From Oceanospirillum sp047518265 (GTDB taxonomy: Bacteria; Pseudomonadota; Gammaproteobacteria; Pseudomonadales; Halomonadaceae): a DNA stretch of 64,000 nt. Below are positions 37,287 to 46,335 of the stretch, piece after piece (the stretch's first letter is position 1; every line of letters starts with the position of its first letter). Below the pieces are notes generated by a model. It searched no databases and was not told where the DNA came from. It saw only the letters and a program-made list of their open reading frames with translations. The position numbers and the translations under genes are program-made. Where the stretch lies: the NCBI GenBank assembly GCA_047518265.1, contig JAKZRG010000005.1, forward strand, positions 151,002 through 215,001, given 5' to 3'.

Positions 37287-38168
37287 ATGACTCTCACTGC
37301 TTCAATGACGCGGAATCAGGCATTTACCAGAGGTTATCTATTGGTAATGATATCTGCAATCTGTTACGGACTACAGCCTCTTTTTGCCCATTTTGCTTAT
37401 AGTGATGGCGCTAACCCAATGGGGCTTTTGCTCACTCGTTTTAGTCTTGCCGCTCTAGTACTCTTGTTATGGTTGAGGTTTAAAAATGTTTCACTACCCA
37501 GTCCACGTCGATTTCTGCAAAGCAGCCTACTTGGAATCGGTTATGCTGGTGCGGCTTTGGGTTATTACAATGCCAGCCATACGAGCTCTGTCAGCCTGGC
37601 TGTGATTCTGATGTTCTCATTTCCTGCTTTTGTCACTCTATACACTATTTTAATCTTAAAAGAGCCTACCACTTCGGCTCGTATAGCCAGCATGCTATTG
37701 GCAATTACAGGAGTAATATTGGCAACAGGTATCGATTTACAGGGAGATATCCAGGGTGTGTTGTGGGCTCTGTTTGCGGCACTGAGTTATGGCAGTGCCA
37801 TTATTTATGGCTCCCACAGCGCTGAACCAGAAAACCCCATGGCTTCAGCCTGTGTCATCCTATTAGCAGGGATGGTAACTTTTTCTGTAGCAAGCGTATT
37901 CCAAGAGACAACAATGCCGCAAAACACATTGGGCTGGATTGCAGCGTTTGGACTGGCGATCTTTGCCACAATAGCCCCCATTGTCACCTTTATCAGCGGT
38001 TCACCCAAAATAGGTGCATCCAATGCAGCGACACTCTTAACGTTAGAGCCTGTGGTGGCCATTGTAATCGCCGTTTCTTTACTGGGTGAGCAGCTATCTT
38101 CTCTAACGATACTCGGAGGCGTTCTAGTAATGACGGCTGCTATTATTCTGTCTCGCACCCGCAATTAA
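37287..38168 (+). CDS. DMT-superfamily (EamA) permease
   Basis: 293 residues with ten membrane helices in two EamA repeats (about 10-140 and 155-290); the second ends LEPVVAIVIAVSLLGEQLSSLTILGGVLVM, a typical EamA end. Exports or imports a small metabolite; many act as amino acid or metabolite exporters. ATG 37287 is chosen; the frame extends to TTG 37242 but that part begins in the dispersed repeat. It follows the amidase by 216 bases, and may belong to the same operon. Confidence 0.88.
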   Translation: MTLTASMTRNQAFTRGYLLVMISAICYGLQPLFAHFAYSDGANPMGLLLTRFSLAALVLLLWLRFKNVSLPSPRRFLQSSLLGIGYAGAALGYYNASHTSSVSLAVILMFSFPAFVTLYTILILKEPTTSARIASMLLAITGVILATGIDLQGDIQGVLWALFAALSYGSAIIYGSHSAEPENPMASACVILLAGMVTFSVASVFQETTMPQNTLGWIAAFGLAIFATIAPIVTFISGSPKIGASNAATLLTLEPVVAIVIAVSLLGEQLSSLTILGGVLVMTAAIILSRTRN

Positions 38169-38294
38169 TTAATACCTAAAAATATTTATACAAATAAAAA
38201 ATACCAGACTCTCCGGCATTAGTCGGAGAATATCTAAATTATTTTTATATGTCACTCATATTTTATTTTTTTAATTTTATACAAGGATAATAAG

Positions 38295-38606
38295 ATGAAA
38301 AGAGCACTTAAAATTACTGACAGTCATTTTATTAATATGGATAAAATTGTACAGTGGAAAATTGAATCTGAAAAAGTATTCTCTTTCGAGAAAGAAAATC
38401 AAGTGATCCGTTTCTTTTTAAATACTGATGAATACTCTTTTGAATGTAACTTATCCGTATATTTGATAACGGAAGAACAAGAAAGATGTGGTATCAGAGA
38501 GTTTGAGTGTAAACCTGAACAGGCTTTTTTCTCAAGTAGTGAGTTCCAGCGTATAAAAAGAGAGCTTTATGGTTATATGGGAATAGAGGAAAATGAAAAG
38601 AATTAG
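38295..38606 (+). CDS. Hypothetical acidic protein
   Basis: 103 residues, soluble, rich in Glu and Lys, no signal peptide and no family I recognise. AAGGATAA before the ATG and coherent composition support a real gene. The surrounding DNA is notably AT-rich, which may point to transfer. Confidence 0.55.
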   Translation: MKRALKITDSHFINMDKIVQWKIESEKVFSFEKENQVIRFFLNTDEYSFECNLSVYLITEEQERCGIREFECKPEQAFFSSSEFQRIKRELYGYMGIEENEKN

Positions 38607-38779
38607 GGGAGGCACTTAAACAAAAGCTACTCTACAAAAACGGCCATATTTCCTGATCTTCTGGCTGGGATAATATCGAAATACTTCTGTTTAGGTATGT
38701 ATTGACCCTTTCCCCAAATTTAACACCATGGGGATGATGAAATTTCAAGATATTCAGGGAAAAGGTCACCGGCTCTAAA

Positions 38780-40615
38780 CTAATGGCACTGAAAGCGTTT
38801 GCTCATCTCTGATTGTTTTTCGTTTTGTTCTGCTACCTTGTCTGATAAACACAGGACTTTATGGCTTAAGGCTATATCCTGTTTTACATTTTTTGCAACG
38901 CTGACCATATTGCCACTAATTGATTGTGCGCCTTTTGCGACCTGATCGATGCTTGTTGCTAATTGGTTATTACAAGAGGAAATTTGTAAAACCCACGTTT
39001 TTATCGTCTCAATTTCCCCCGCCGCTTGATCTCCTAATATCTGGCTGCTGGATACCTGCTTTTCTCCTTTGGACATCATCTGCATTAACGCCTGTAATTG
39101 ATCTTTCATATCGCTAACGATGGCGTTAATGTCACTGGTCGCCTGCACTGTTTTTTCTGCTAAGGCTCTTACCTCATCCGCAACAACAGAAAAACCACGC
39201 CCCGCTTCTCCTGCTCTGGCGGCTTCAATGGCAGCATTTAATGCCAAAAGATTAGTCTGTTCTGCAAGATTATTGATCATAACGGTCACACCATCTACTT
39301 TTGAAGATGCGGACTCTAGCCCGGATACTCTCTTGCTCAAGTCAGTAAAAATTTGCCCTAAATGTTCTAGAGATCCCAGTGCTTCTGTAATTACTTTTCC
39401 ACCCTCGTCAGCCGTAGCGCAGGCTTGTAACGTCTGTTGGTGTGCATCTTTTGTTGCTCCTGACATCTCCTGCACCGTTAGAGATATCTGCTCAACTGCT
39501 GTGGCTACAGATTGTGCTTGTTGGCCGGTTTGCTCATTACTGTTGGTCAGCTGTCCTAACATCTGTTGCAGTTCACCGGACATTTCTTGTACAGTTTTAC
39601 TGCCCGATATTACTTGAGAGAGCACCTCAGAGAAATTATCCGTTAAATGATTGACTGCCAAACCCACACGATCAAATTCATCATCACGTTTATGATTAAC
39701 CGTCATTATAGGTGTCAGATCACCTTGGGAAATGGTCTCTAGCGTGCCAACGGTTTGACTCAAACTTTGTGCGGCCTGACGCCAAGTGATCAACAGCAGT
39801 CCCAACACTAACGCAGCCACAATTAGGCCAACAATAATAATTTGGTGCAGTATCTCATCATTGGTGTCATGGGATTGCTTACGGGCATTTTGTAACGCCT
39901 GTTCCAATTGCTCTGCGTGATCTTCTGCAAGGTCTATCAGTTGTCCTCGTGCGACTAATGCTGTTTGATCCAGCCGATGCATCGCTTCTAAGTGGTGGAT
40001 TAACGTTTCCAACTGAGGTTCTAGGTTGGATAACTTCTCCTGATAAAAATCATCAAATCCGAGCTTGCTGAATGCCTGCTTCAGGGCTGATAGTGTTTCT
40101 TTAACCTTCTGCGCACTGAGTGCATTTTGCACTTCAAGTAATCGAGCGACAGATTTAGAAAAATGATCAAAGGGATTACGAAAAGTGGAAAAAACAGCCT
40201 TATCAAATTCTGAAATTGTATGCTGCATATCATCACGCAGTTCTTGGTCATACTTATTTTTCATAACCAGCCATTGTTGCCGAGTCTCGACCCAGTGATG
40301 CAATACCTGCAGTAACTGCTTATTTGTTTGTCCCGCTTCATCACTTGCCTCAAGTGGCGGGGTAAACGTATTCAATAGTGGTTCGAGAGTACTATTTTCT
40401 CCACTTTTCATCTGTACTGTTTGTTGTAGAACTTCTAACTGTAAAAGATTGAGTAGGCTTTGTTGTTGGCTTAATAGATCAACCTGATCAGATACTTGAT
40501 TGAGTTTTTTCAATGAGATAACAGAAAGGGTTGATAGTGTCGCCAAGCCTGCAAAAGTTAACACAATCGCTAGCAGCAACTTGTACTTAAAGCCCATATT
40601 CAGATAAAACATCAC
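38780..40615 (-). CDS. Methyl-accepting chemotaxis protein
   Basis: 611 residues: membrane segment near 10-32, a long helical periplasmic domain (about 33-255), second membrane segment (about 258-280), HAMP, and a signalling domain with EQTNLLALNAAIEAARAGEAG. The signalling tip has the typical contact sequence. Located inside the catabolic region, it might sense one of the compounds taken up here. Confidence 0.92.
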   Translation of the reverse strand: MMFYLNMGFKYKLLLAIVLTFAGLATLSTLSVISLKKLNQVSDQVDLLSQQQSLLNLLQLEVLQQTVQMKSGENSTLEPLLNTFTPPLEASDEAGQTNKQLLQVLHHWVETRQQWLVMKNKYDQELRDDMQHTISEFDKAVFSTFRNPFDHFSKSVARLLEVQNALSAQKVKETLSALKQAFSKLGFDDFYQEKLSNLEPQLETLIHHLEAMHRLDQTALVARGQLIDLAEDHAEQLEQALQNARKQSHDTNDEILHQIIIVGLIVAALVLGLLLITWRQAAQSLSQTVGTLETISQGDLTPIMTVNHKRDDEFDRVGLAVNHLTDNFSEVLSQVISGSKTVQEMSGELQQMLGQLTNSNEQTGQQAQSVATAVEQISLTVQEMSGATKDAHQQTLQACATADEGGKVITEALGSLEHLGQIFTDLSKRVSGLESASSKVDGVTVMINNLAEQTNLLALNAAIEAARAGEAGRGFSVVADEVRALAEKTVQATSDINAIVSDMKDQLQALMQMMSKGEKQVSSSQILGDQAAGEIETIKTWVLQISSCNNQLATSIDQVAKGAQSISGNMVSVAKNVKQDIALSHKVLCLSDKVAEQNEKQSEMSKRFQCH

Positions 40616-40857
40616 GGCAGCACCTTTTATTGTTTTTTCTATACATGATGAATCGTGCCGATATTGGTTCGTATAACCGTGTCATCACATTCAGGTTTGG
40701 ATAGCAGCGAAAATAAATAGAACCGCAAGAAAAATGAATAGAAGACAGAACCAAAATAAGTCCATTTAAAAAGGCATGCAGGCATTTATTAGGCAATAAC
40801 TTGTACCCGCATGAGCATCTGCTCGAAGATAAATACTGTTAGAGTGCAAGAAGAGTA

Positions 40858-40882
40858 GGCTTGAGCAACAAATGCTCAAGCC
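40858..40882 (-). terminator. Terminator of the creatinase-like gene
   Basis: Perfect ten-base arms GGCTTGAGCA / TGCTCAAGCC around five bases, 32 bases past the stop of the gene ending at 40914. On the minus strand a moderately T-rich stretch follows. Confidence 0.65.
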
Positions 40883-40913
40883 CAATGGCGTACTTATTTC
40901 GGAGACTTTAAGA

Positions 40914-42071
40914 TCAAATAATCGTTAAATCCTTTGGATATGGTGTCAGATATTCAAATCCGCCCTCTGTTACAACAATGGAATCACCGACGCGGGCGCC
41001 AAACTCATTTGGAATAGTGATACCGCCATCGACGGCAAAGGTCATACCTTCCTGCAGTACTGTTTTATCCCCCGCCTTGAATTCGGGCATTTCCAAGAAA
41101 GAAACACCGATAGAGCGTCCTGTACGATAACCCGGTGCAAATCCAGCCGACTTATAGACCTCATCCGCAGAAAAATGCACCTCCTCTGCTACCATTCCTG
41201 GGCGAATAGTATCGAGAGCTGCTTGTTGAGCAGCAATGGCAACTTCATAAATCCGTGCCTGTTCATCGGTCACCGAGCCAATAAAGAATTCACGGTCAAA
41301 GCCCAACTTATATTGTTTAAAGTTGACCATGCCACAAAAACACATATAAACCGGGTCGCCCTTCTGTAATTTACGCACATTCGAGCGGCGGTGAACCTTA
41401 GAGGTATCACAGCCTGACTGGAAGACCTGTAGATTATGAATAGTGGGTGAAACAAACTGGTCAAAACCTTTATCAGTCAGAAAGCCAGCCGCTTTACGTG
41501 TTCCACCAGCAATAACACCTAGTGCAACCTCATACTCAGGCACTCCTTCAGCCAGTACCGCTTTACCACCTTCAACCATGCCAATGGCCACTTGACCCGC
41601 CTGACGCATGATTTCGATCTCTTCAGGGGATTTAATCACACGCATTTCGCCTAATAATGCCGTGCAATCCTCTAGTTCTACATTAGCTAAACCATTGTTT
41701 AAAAAGTGACCAACAAGAGGTTGTACTTTTAAGGTTTCAATACCGATCTTACGGCGACTTGAGGTGCCGACCAGTTGTTCCAGTACCGTACGCCATTCAC
41801 CATTTTTGCCGTCTTCCCAAGGGCGTACATCATCAATCCAGGTCATCTGAGAACCCATCTCAGATTCCATTAAAGGTGTAATAACAGCGCATTCGCCTTG
41901 TCGAGGTACCCAGACCATTGTTGGTCGCCCAAACTCAACCCCTAGGTAACCCCAATAACCCGCAATATAGGCAATTGAGTCTTCGTCGGTCAGTAATACA
42001 CCGTCCAAATCTGTTCTCTCAACTAGACGCAGTTGCAGTTCATTAGCGCGTTTTTTCATTAGATCATGCAT
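40914..42071 (-). CDS. Creatinase-like M24-fold hydrolase without metal ligands
   Basis: 385 residues with the two-domain layout of M24 creatinase/prolidase proteins. The catalytic His region QSGCDTSKVHRR aligns with creatinase SGINTDGAH. The metal-binding set of true M24 peptidases is not kept: the first Asp pair becomes CFCG, the GHGIG-type His is Arg (GRSIG), and the EPG and ED positions read VDGG and VGD. It is thus probably a metal-free C-N hydrolase like creatinase or perhaps related to ectoine hydrolase DoeA/EutD, not a peptidase. The two creatinase Glu positions look like Asp, implying another substrate. Its promoter holds the GTATAC operator. Confidence 0.8.
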   Translation of the reverse strand: MHDLMKKRANELQLRLVERTDLDGVLLTDEDSIAYIAGYWGYLGVEFGRPTMVWVPRQGECAVITPLMESEMGSQMTWIDDVRPWEDGKNGEWRTVLEQLVGTSSRRKIGIETLKVQPLVGHFLNNGLANVELEDCTALLGEMRVIKSPEEIEIMRQAGQVAIGMVEGGKAVLAEGVPEYEVALGVIAGGTRKAAGFLTDKGFDQFVSPTIHNLQVFQSGCDTSKVHRRSNVRKLQKGDPVYMCFCGMVNFKQYKLGFDREFFIGSVTDEQARIYEVAIAAQQAALDTIRPGMVAEEVHFSADEVYKSAGFAPGYRTGRSIGVSFLEMPEFKAGDKTVLQEGMTFAVDGGITIPNEFGARVGDSIVVTEGGFEYLTPYPKDLTII

Positions 42072-42084
42072 TGTTCTCTCCTCT

Positions 42085-42141
42085 AGCTGTATACAGCTTG
42101 ATGTTTTTCGACATTAAACCTACCTGAAAAAGCGCTGTCAA
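42085..42141 (-). promoter_or_regulatory. Promoter and GTATAC operator of the creatinase-like gene
   Basis: On the minus strand: TTGACA (42141-42136), 17 bases, TTTAAT (42118-42113), then the operator AGCTGTATACAGCT (42098-42085) just before the AGGAG ribosome site. The promoter hexamers and spacing are identical to those of the amidase operon. Confidence 0.75.
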
Positions 42142-42159
42142 CCGTAAATAAAACTTAAT

Positions 42160-42178
42160 GTATACGTCAGCTGTATAC
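42160..42178. promoter_or_regulatory. Two GTATAC half-conserved sites before the first GntR gene
   Basis: GTATAC occurs at 42160-42165 and in AGCTGTATAC at 42169-42178, 13 bases apart. They lie directly before the first GntR gene, suggesting autoregulation with weaker sites than at the target promoters. Confidence 0.55.
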
Positions 42179-42191
42179 TTCAAGGGTTTGT

Positions 42192-42941
42192 ATGTTAAGA
42201 TTTTGTGCATATGCACATCCAATAAAAACAGATCAGAACAAGAAGGTTTTTAAGCAAAATATGCCAAACATCAAAAAGAAACTGCTGCCCAGGCAAAGGG
42301 TTGATCACATCTATCGTGCCATCCGAGAGCGTATTTGTTTAATGCACTATCCTCCCGGTAGCCTGTTACGAGAGGCTGAATTGGCCAAAGAGTTTGGCGT
42401 CAGTCGTACCCCTATTCGGCAGGCTATTAAGCAGTTGGAATTTGAGAGTCTGGTCATCAGTAAAAATGGTGTAGGAACACTGGTCACGGATATTGAATTT
42501 GAACGATTAGCCGATGTCTATGAAATGCGTCTTAAGGCGGCAGAATTGATAGGTGTGATGGGGCCGGTGCAATGTACGTCACAGCATTTGGAGCAACTGC
42601 AAAATTTACAATATGAAGCATCTAAGCTTAGCGATATCAACGACCCTGACGGTTTAGCATTAATCAATCACGAACTGCATAATCTAACGATTAGTCTTAT
42701 TGGTAATAAAGCGCTGCGTTCCATTTATGATCTGTATTATTTTCAGACTACACGAGTCTGGTTTCAGTTAATGCCTCAGCTCTGGCTACAAGAAGTGGAG
42801 GCACTTCGCAATGAAATCAACGAATTGATCTCGGCTATTAAAAGAAAGGACGTGGTTGCTTTTGGTTTTATAAAGCGTAACTTTATCGCTCGTGTTCTCT
42901 ATCTTTTAGAGCAGCAGCTGCAATTTGAGAAGGAAAAATAG
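42192..42941 (+). CDS. GntR-family regulator with FCD domain, copy 1
   Basis: 249 residues from ATG 42192 (AGGG five bases upstream); ATG 42261 would give 226 and match the core of the family better. Winged helix (about 35-95) with AELAKEFGVSRTPIRQAIKQLE, then an all-helical FCD effector domain with NHELHNLTISLIGN. It should bind the GTATAC palindromes as a dimer and release them when a carboxylate effector binds. A close paralogue follows 125 bases downstream. Confidence 0.88.
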   Translation: MLRFCAYAHPIKTDQNKKVFKQNMPNIKKKLLPRQRVDHIYRAIRERICLMHYPPGSLLREAELAKEFGVSRTPIRQAIKQLEFESLVISKNGVGTLVTDIEFERLADVYEMRLKAAELIGVMGPVQCTSQHLEQLQNLQYEASKLSDINDPDGLALINHELHNLTISLIGNKALRSIYDLYYFQTTRVWFQLMPQLWLQEVEALRNEINELISAIKRKDVVAFGFIKRNFIARVLYLLEQQLQFEKEK

Positions 42942-42982
42942 TGAGATCCATTTGAATCTTTTCTAGTGATTACTTCTCTCTT

Positions 42983-43021
42983 TTGTATACAAGTTGACCC
43001 TCTAGATTAGAATTCTATAAT
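42983..43021 (+). promoter_or_regulatory. Promoter and operator of the second GntR gene
   Basis: TTGTATACAA (42983-42992) lies directly before TTGACC (42994-42999), 16 bases and TATAAT (43016-43021). The operator would touch the -35 element, so autoregulation or cross-regulation by the first copy is likely. Confidence 0.65.
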
Positions 43022-43065
43022 TCCGGGGTGATTGCTCTTTTTTTGTTTACTTTCGGGAGATTCTT

Positions 43066-43761
43066 ATTAATACGTCAGCCCCAAATACATCGGACAATAG
43101 CGATAAAGTTACTAAGCGAGCACGAGTTGACTCCATTCACGATATTTTACGTGAACGTATCTGCTTACTGACCTACCCTCCCGGCTCTATACTAAGAGAA
43201 ACACAGCTTGCCGAAGAGTTTGAGTGCAGTCGTACACCTATTCGGGAAGCCATTAAGCGACTTGAATTTGAAGGTTTGGCTTTTAGTAAAAATGGTGTGG
43301 GAACACTTGTTACTGAGGCCAGCTACAATAACTTGGCCGATGTTTACGAGATGCGCCTGAAAGTTGCAGAGCTTATGGGGAGTATGACGCCTTCAACATG
43401 CACTCCACTACAAGTCGAACGGTTAAAGATATTGCGTGCAGAATCAGAGCAACTTCACTCGTTGGATACGGATTTAGAATTGTTGGCTCGTATCAACCAT
43501 GAACTGCACTATCTAATTGGCGAATTAATTGGTAATAGCGCTTTGCTACAGCTTTACCACCTGTACTACTTTCAAACTACCCGTGTTTGGTACCAGAAAA
43601 TGCACAACTTCTGGACAGAAGAAATTCAAGCACTTAAAGATGAACTGGACGAGTTGATCGGTGCAATTTCTCGAAATGATGTTATTGCTGTGGGTTATAT
43701 CAAGCGTAACTATATCGCCAGGGTCATCAACCTACTCAAACAGCATAACAGCGCCGACTAA
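43066..43761 (+). CDS. GntR-family regulator with FCD domain, copy 2, probable ATT start
   Basis: The frame encodes a full GntR winged helix (AQLAEEFECSRTPIREAIKRLE-like region, residues about 45-70) and FCD domain, strongly similar to copy 1. The in-frame stop before it is at 43018-43020, and between that stop and the end of the helix-turn-helix there is no ATG, GTG or TTG. The only placement with a ribosome site is ATT at 43066, six bases after GGGAG, giving 231 residues. Initiation at TTG 43276 would remove the DNA-binding domain. ATT starts are rare (infC is the known case) and keep expression low. Confidence 0.75.
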   Translation: MNTSAPNTSDNSDKVTKRARVDSIHDILRERICLLTYPPGSILRETQLAEEFECSRTPIREAIKRLEFEGLAFSKNGVGTLVTEASYNNLADVYEMRLKVAELMGSMTPSTCTPLQVERLKILRAESEQLHSLDTDLELLARINHELHYLIGELIGNSALLQLYHLYYFQTTRVWYQKMHNFWTEEIQALKDELDELIGAISRNDVIAVGYIKRNYIARVINLLKQHNSAD

Positions 43762-43841
43762 CACACCCTATCCTCTCACTTCGTCACCAAATAAGGCCGA
43801 CCTATTCGGCCTAACTTTTCTAAAAAATCACCTTTCAAGCT

Positions 43842-43923
43842 GTATACATCGTTTAAAAATATTCTTGACTATATCCAGGATAGGCTCTTTAATACGCTTA
43901 TAAATACCTAGCTGTATACAGCT
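43842..43923 (+). promoter_or_regulatory. GTATAC operators before the maleate isomerase-like gene
   Basis: A partial site AGCTGTATAC (43838-43847) and a full AGCTGTATACAGCT (43910-43923). The full site begins six bases after a TATAAA-like -10 (43899-43904), the same geometry as at the amidase promoter. The -35 is poor. Confidence 0.65.
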
Positions 43924-43944
43924 GGGTGCTGGGAATAATTGAGT

Positions 43945-44715
43945 ATGATGGAGAGTTATCAGATGGTTGCTTCTGAAGGTTTCGAGGTTGAGTTTGATTC
44001 AGGTCGCCACCCAAGAGCTAAGATCGGTTTTGTGCTATTGGCGACAGAGCAAACCATCGAGGATGACATGCACTGCCTGCTGCCCTCTGGAGTTGGTATT
44101 CATTTCACCCGGTCACCGATTCCTGACAGCATCACTGCCGAAACACTAACAGACCTTACGAAGAGCCTAGGAGATGCGGCTGCACTGTTATTACCTGATG
44201 GAAGCCTAGACGTTATCACCTACGCGTGTACCTCTGGCAGTTTAGTCAGTGGCGAAGAGGCGGTCTTTAAAGAGCTAGGAAAAGGCGCTCCAGGTGCGTT
44301 GGCTACCAGTCTGATTACAAGTGTCATGAGAGCGCTAAATGCCTTGAATGCTAAGCGAATAGTTGTCGCAACGCCCTATCTGGATGAGATTAACCAGATG
44401 GAAAAAGATTATATGGAAGCGCGTGGTTTTGAAGTACTGAATATTCAAGGCTTAAATCTGGAAAAAGACAGTGAGATGATTTGTGTGACGCCGGATTCTT
44501 TGCTTCGTTTTGCTATAAGCGTGGATCAAGCCGATGCCGAAGCAATCTTCATCAGCTGTGGTGCTTTACGCTCCATTGAGATTATCGATGAATTAGAAAA
44601 GCTTACAGGAAAACCCGTTATAACCAGCAACCAAGCAATGGCTTGGGATGTCATGCGTTTAGCCGGTATTAATGATCAGATCCCCGGTTATGGCGTACTA
44701 CTGAATGATTTCTAA
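43945..44715 (+). CDS. Maleate isomerase / EutA-like protein (Asp/Glu racemase superfamily)
   Basis: 256 residues with the superfamily's two catalytic Cys regions, ITYACTSGS and FISCGALRS, and a C-terminal TSNQAMAWDVMRLAG typical of maleate cis-trans isomerase, arylmalonate decarboxylase and EutA. It isomerises, racemises or decarboxylates a small dicarboxylate or amino-acid-like intermediate. ATG 43945 is chosen; TTG 43939 is possible. A dedicated operator and terminator make it a single-gene unit of the regulon. Confidence 0.82.
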   Translation: MMESYQMVASEGFEVEFDSGRHPRAKIGFVLLATEQTIEDDMHCLLPSGVGIHFTRSPIPDSITAETLTDLTKSLGDAAALLLPDGSLDVITYACTSGSLVSGEEAVFKELGKGAPGALATSLITSVMRALNALNAKRIVVATPYLDEINQMEKDYMEARGFEVLNIQGLNLEKDSEMICVTPDSLLRFAISVDQADAEAIFISCGALRSIEIIDELEKLTGKPVITSNQAMAWDVMRLAGINDQIPGYGVLLNDF

Positions 44716-44779
44716 TATTTAGCCTATAGGTCAATTAGCCCAAGAGTTTAAAGTTTGTACTTTGCCAGTACTGCCATTG

Positions 44780-44803
44780 AGCTGCCTTCGGGCAGCTGTT
44801 TTT
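44780..44803 (+). terminator. Rho-independent terminator
   Basis: AGCTGCC-TTCG-GGCAGCT with a UUCG tetraloop, followed by GTTTTT, 65 bases after the isomerase-like gene. Confidence 0.9.
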
Positions 44804-44962
44804 AATTTAAAGCGCAATTTAAATCACAATTTAAAACTGCAATTAAACTTATATGAATTATCAATAAATACTGACCAGAGTATAACCTCTCTTATTCAAT
44901 AGTTTTTGAATTTAATAAGTATTATTACAGCAGTCCTATAGTCATTCAAAAGGTGCCTTATT

Positions 44963-46237
44963 ATGCCTAAAAACACCTACCCAATATATAAGCGTCACTG
45001 CGGTTGGGCTTGTTCTGATAATATAAAAATAAATAGTTCAAGGTTGCAGAATTTACAATCATGTGATGCCATTATAGTAGGCGCAGGATATACAGGATTA
45101 GCTATTGCCCAGCGCTTGGCTGAGCTTTGTCCACAAGATGATATTCGTGTCATTGATGCTGAGCAGATCGGTATGGGGTCAGCTGGGCGGAATTCAGGCT
45201 TCCTTTTAGAGAATGCCTTTGCTGCAAAAGATAGTATTTCAGCGCAAGTGCTTTACCAGCATTATCGTAAAAACCATCGAGAAATTGTACAGCGTGCAAA
45301 ATTACCGGCACTGGATTCTGGTTCTAGTAAAATATTTAAAGGTGCGGCAACGGAGCGCGGTATTAACGGCCTAAAATCATTGGCAAAGCATCTAGAAGAC
45401 AGTGGTCAACCCTTTGAGTGGTTTCAACAGGATGATTTAGAATCCATTACAGGATCAAGTTATTATCGCTCAGGCATACTTTTACCTGAAAACCGTTTAC
45501 TTAATCCCTATAGCTTAGTTCGATTATTAGCTCATCAGCTTCCTAGTAATGTCACATTACATGAACAATGCCCGGCATTGAGTGTAGAGGAGCATCAGAG
45601 CAAGTGGCAGGTCTCAACGCCTAACGGTGTATTACAGGCCCCAAAAGTCTATTTAGCCAATAATGCCTTTGCCAAACATCTCGGTTATGGGCAAGGCCAT
45701 AGTGTCACTATCTATACCTATGCTGGTATCACAGAGCCGCTGGATAGTCGTGAGCGTCAAAGCGTTATGGCTAAAGGTCAGTGGGGTTTATTGCCCGCCC
45801 ACCGATTGGGTTCTACATTCCGTACAACTGACGATGGTCGATTATTAGTGCGAGGTATGTACGGTTACGAAAAAGAAGGTGACCAAAAAGTTGAGGCTAT
45901 CTTGCAACATAGTCTACAAAAACGCTTTCCTAACATTAAGACAGCCCAGTCCCTATCCGATTGGTGGGGAGGTACCACCGCTCTAACATCTAATGGTGCT
46001 CCTTTATGGGGGGAGTTAAAACCTGGCCTATATGCCTCCATTGGCTGTAATGGCGTAGGTATCGTTAAAGGCTGGATGCTAGGTCAAGAACTGGCACTTC
46101 TCTCCTGCAAAAAATCCACACTGAATATTCCTGAGCTATTTGGCAAACCAAGCTGGATGCCTCCTGAGCCATTTCGTCAATTGGGCTTCTTAGCCGTTAG
46201 TGAAATAGAAAAAAGCATGGCCGGCACTGAAAAGTAA
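44963..46237 (+). CDS. FAD-dependent amine oxidase (DadA/PuuB-like)
   Basis: 424 residues with dinucleotide motif IIVGAGYTGLAIAQRL near the N-terminus, GSAGRNSGF following it as in PuuB and DAO-family proteins, and WWGGTTALTSNGAPLWGEL with IGCNGVGIVKGW near the C-terminus. It should oxidise a primary or secondary amine (D-amino acid, sarcosine-like or glutamylated amine) to an imine or aldehyde plus ammonia or amine. The RidA gene downstream suits removal of the reactive imine. No GTATAC box is seen directly upstream. Confidence 0.85.
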   Translation: MPKNTYPIYKRHCGWACSDNIKINSSRLQNLQSCDAIIVGAGYTGLAIAQRLAELCPQDDIRVIDAEQIGMGSAGRNSGFLLENAFAAKDSISAQVLYQHYRKNHREIVQRAKLPALDSGSSKIFKGAATERGINGLKSLAKHLEDSGQPFEWFQQDDLESITGSSYYRSGILLPENRLLNPYSLVRLLAHQLPSNVTLHEQCPALSVEEHQSKWQVSTPNGVLQAPKVYLANNAFAKHLGYGQGHSVTIYTYAGITEPLDSRERQSVMAKGQWGLLPAHRLGSTFRTTDDGRLLVRGMYGYEKEGDQKVEAILQHSLQKRFPNIKTAQSLSDWWGGTTALTSNGAPLWGELKPGLYASIGCNGVGIVKGWMLGQELALLSCKKSTLNIPELFGKPSWMPPEPFRQLGFLAVSEIEKSMAGTEK

Positions 46238-46335
46238 CCTAAATGGCCTGCTGCTATTTATGGTGACCGATGTGAAACGTCAACAGGCCCTAACGTTCGT
46301 CAATCTAATCTATTTAAATAAATGGAAGATAAGTA

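Noticed and set aside
40914..42071. Xaa-Pro dipeptidase
   Set aside because: The metal-binding Asp, His and Glu residues of M24 peptidases are substituted.
43276..43761. Short GntR-type protein of 161 residues starting at TTG
   Set aside because: The coding frame clearly continues upstream through a full winged helix, so this start would remove the DNA-binding domain.
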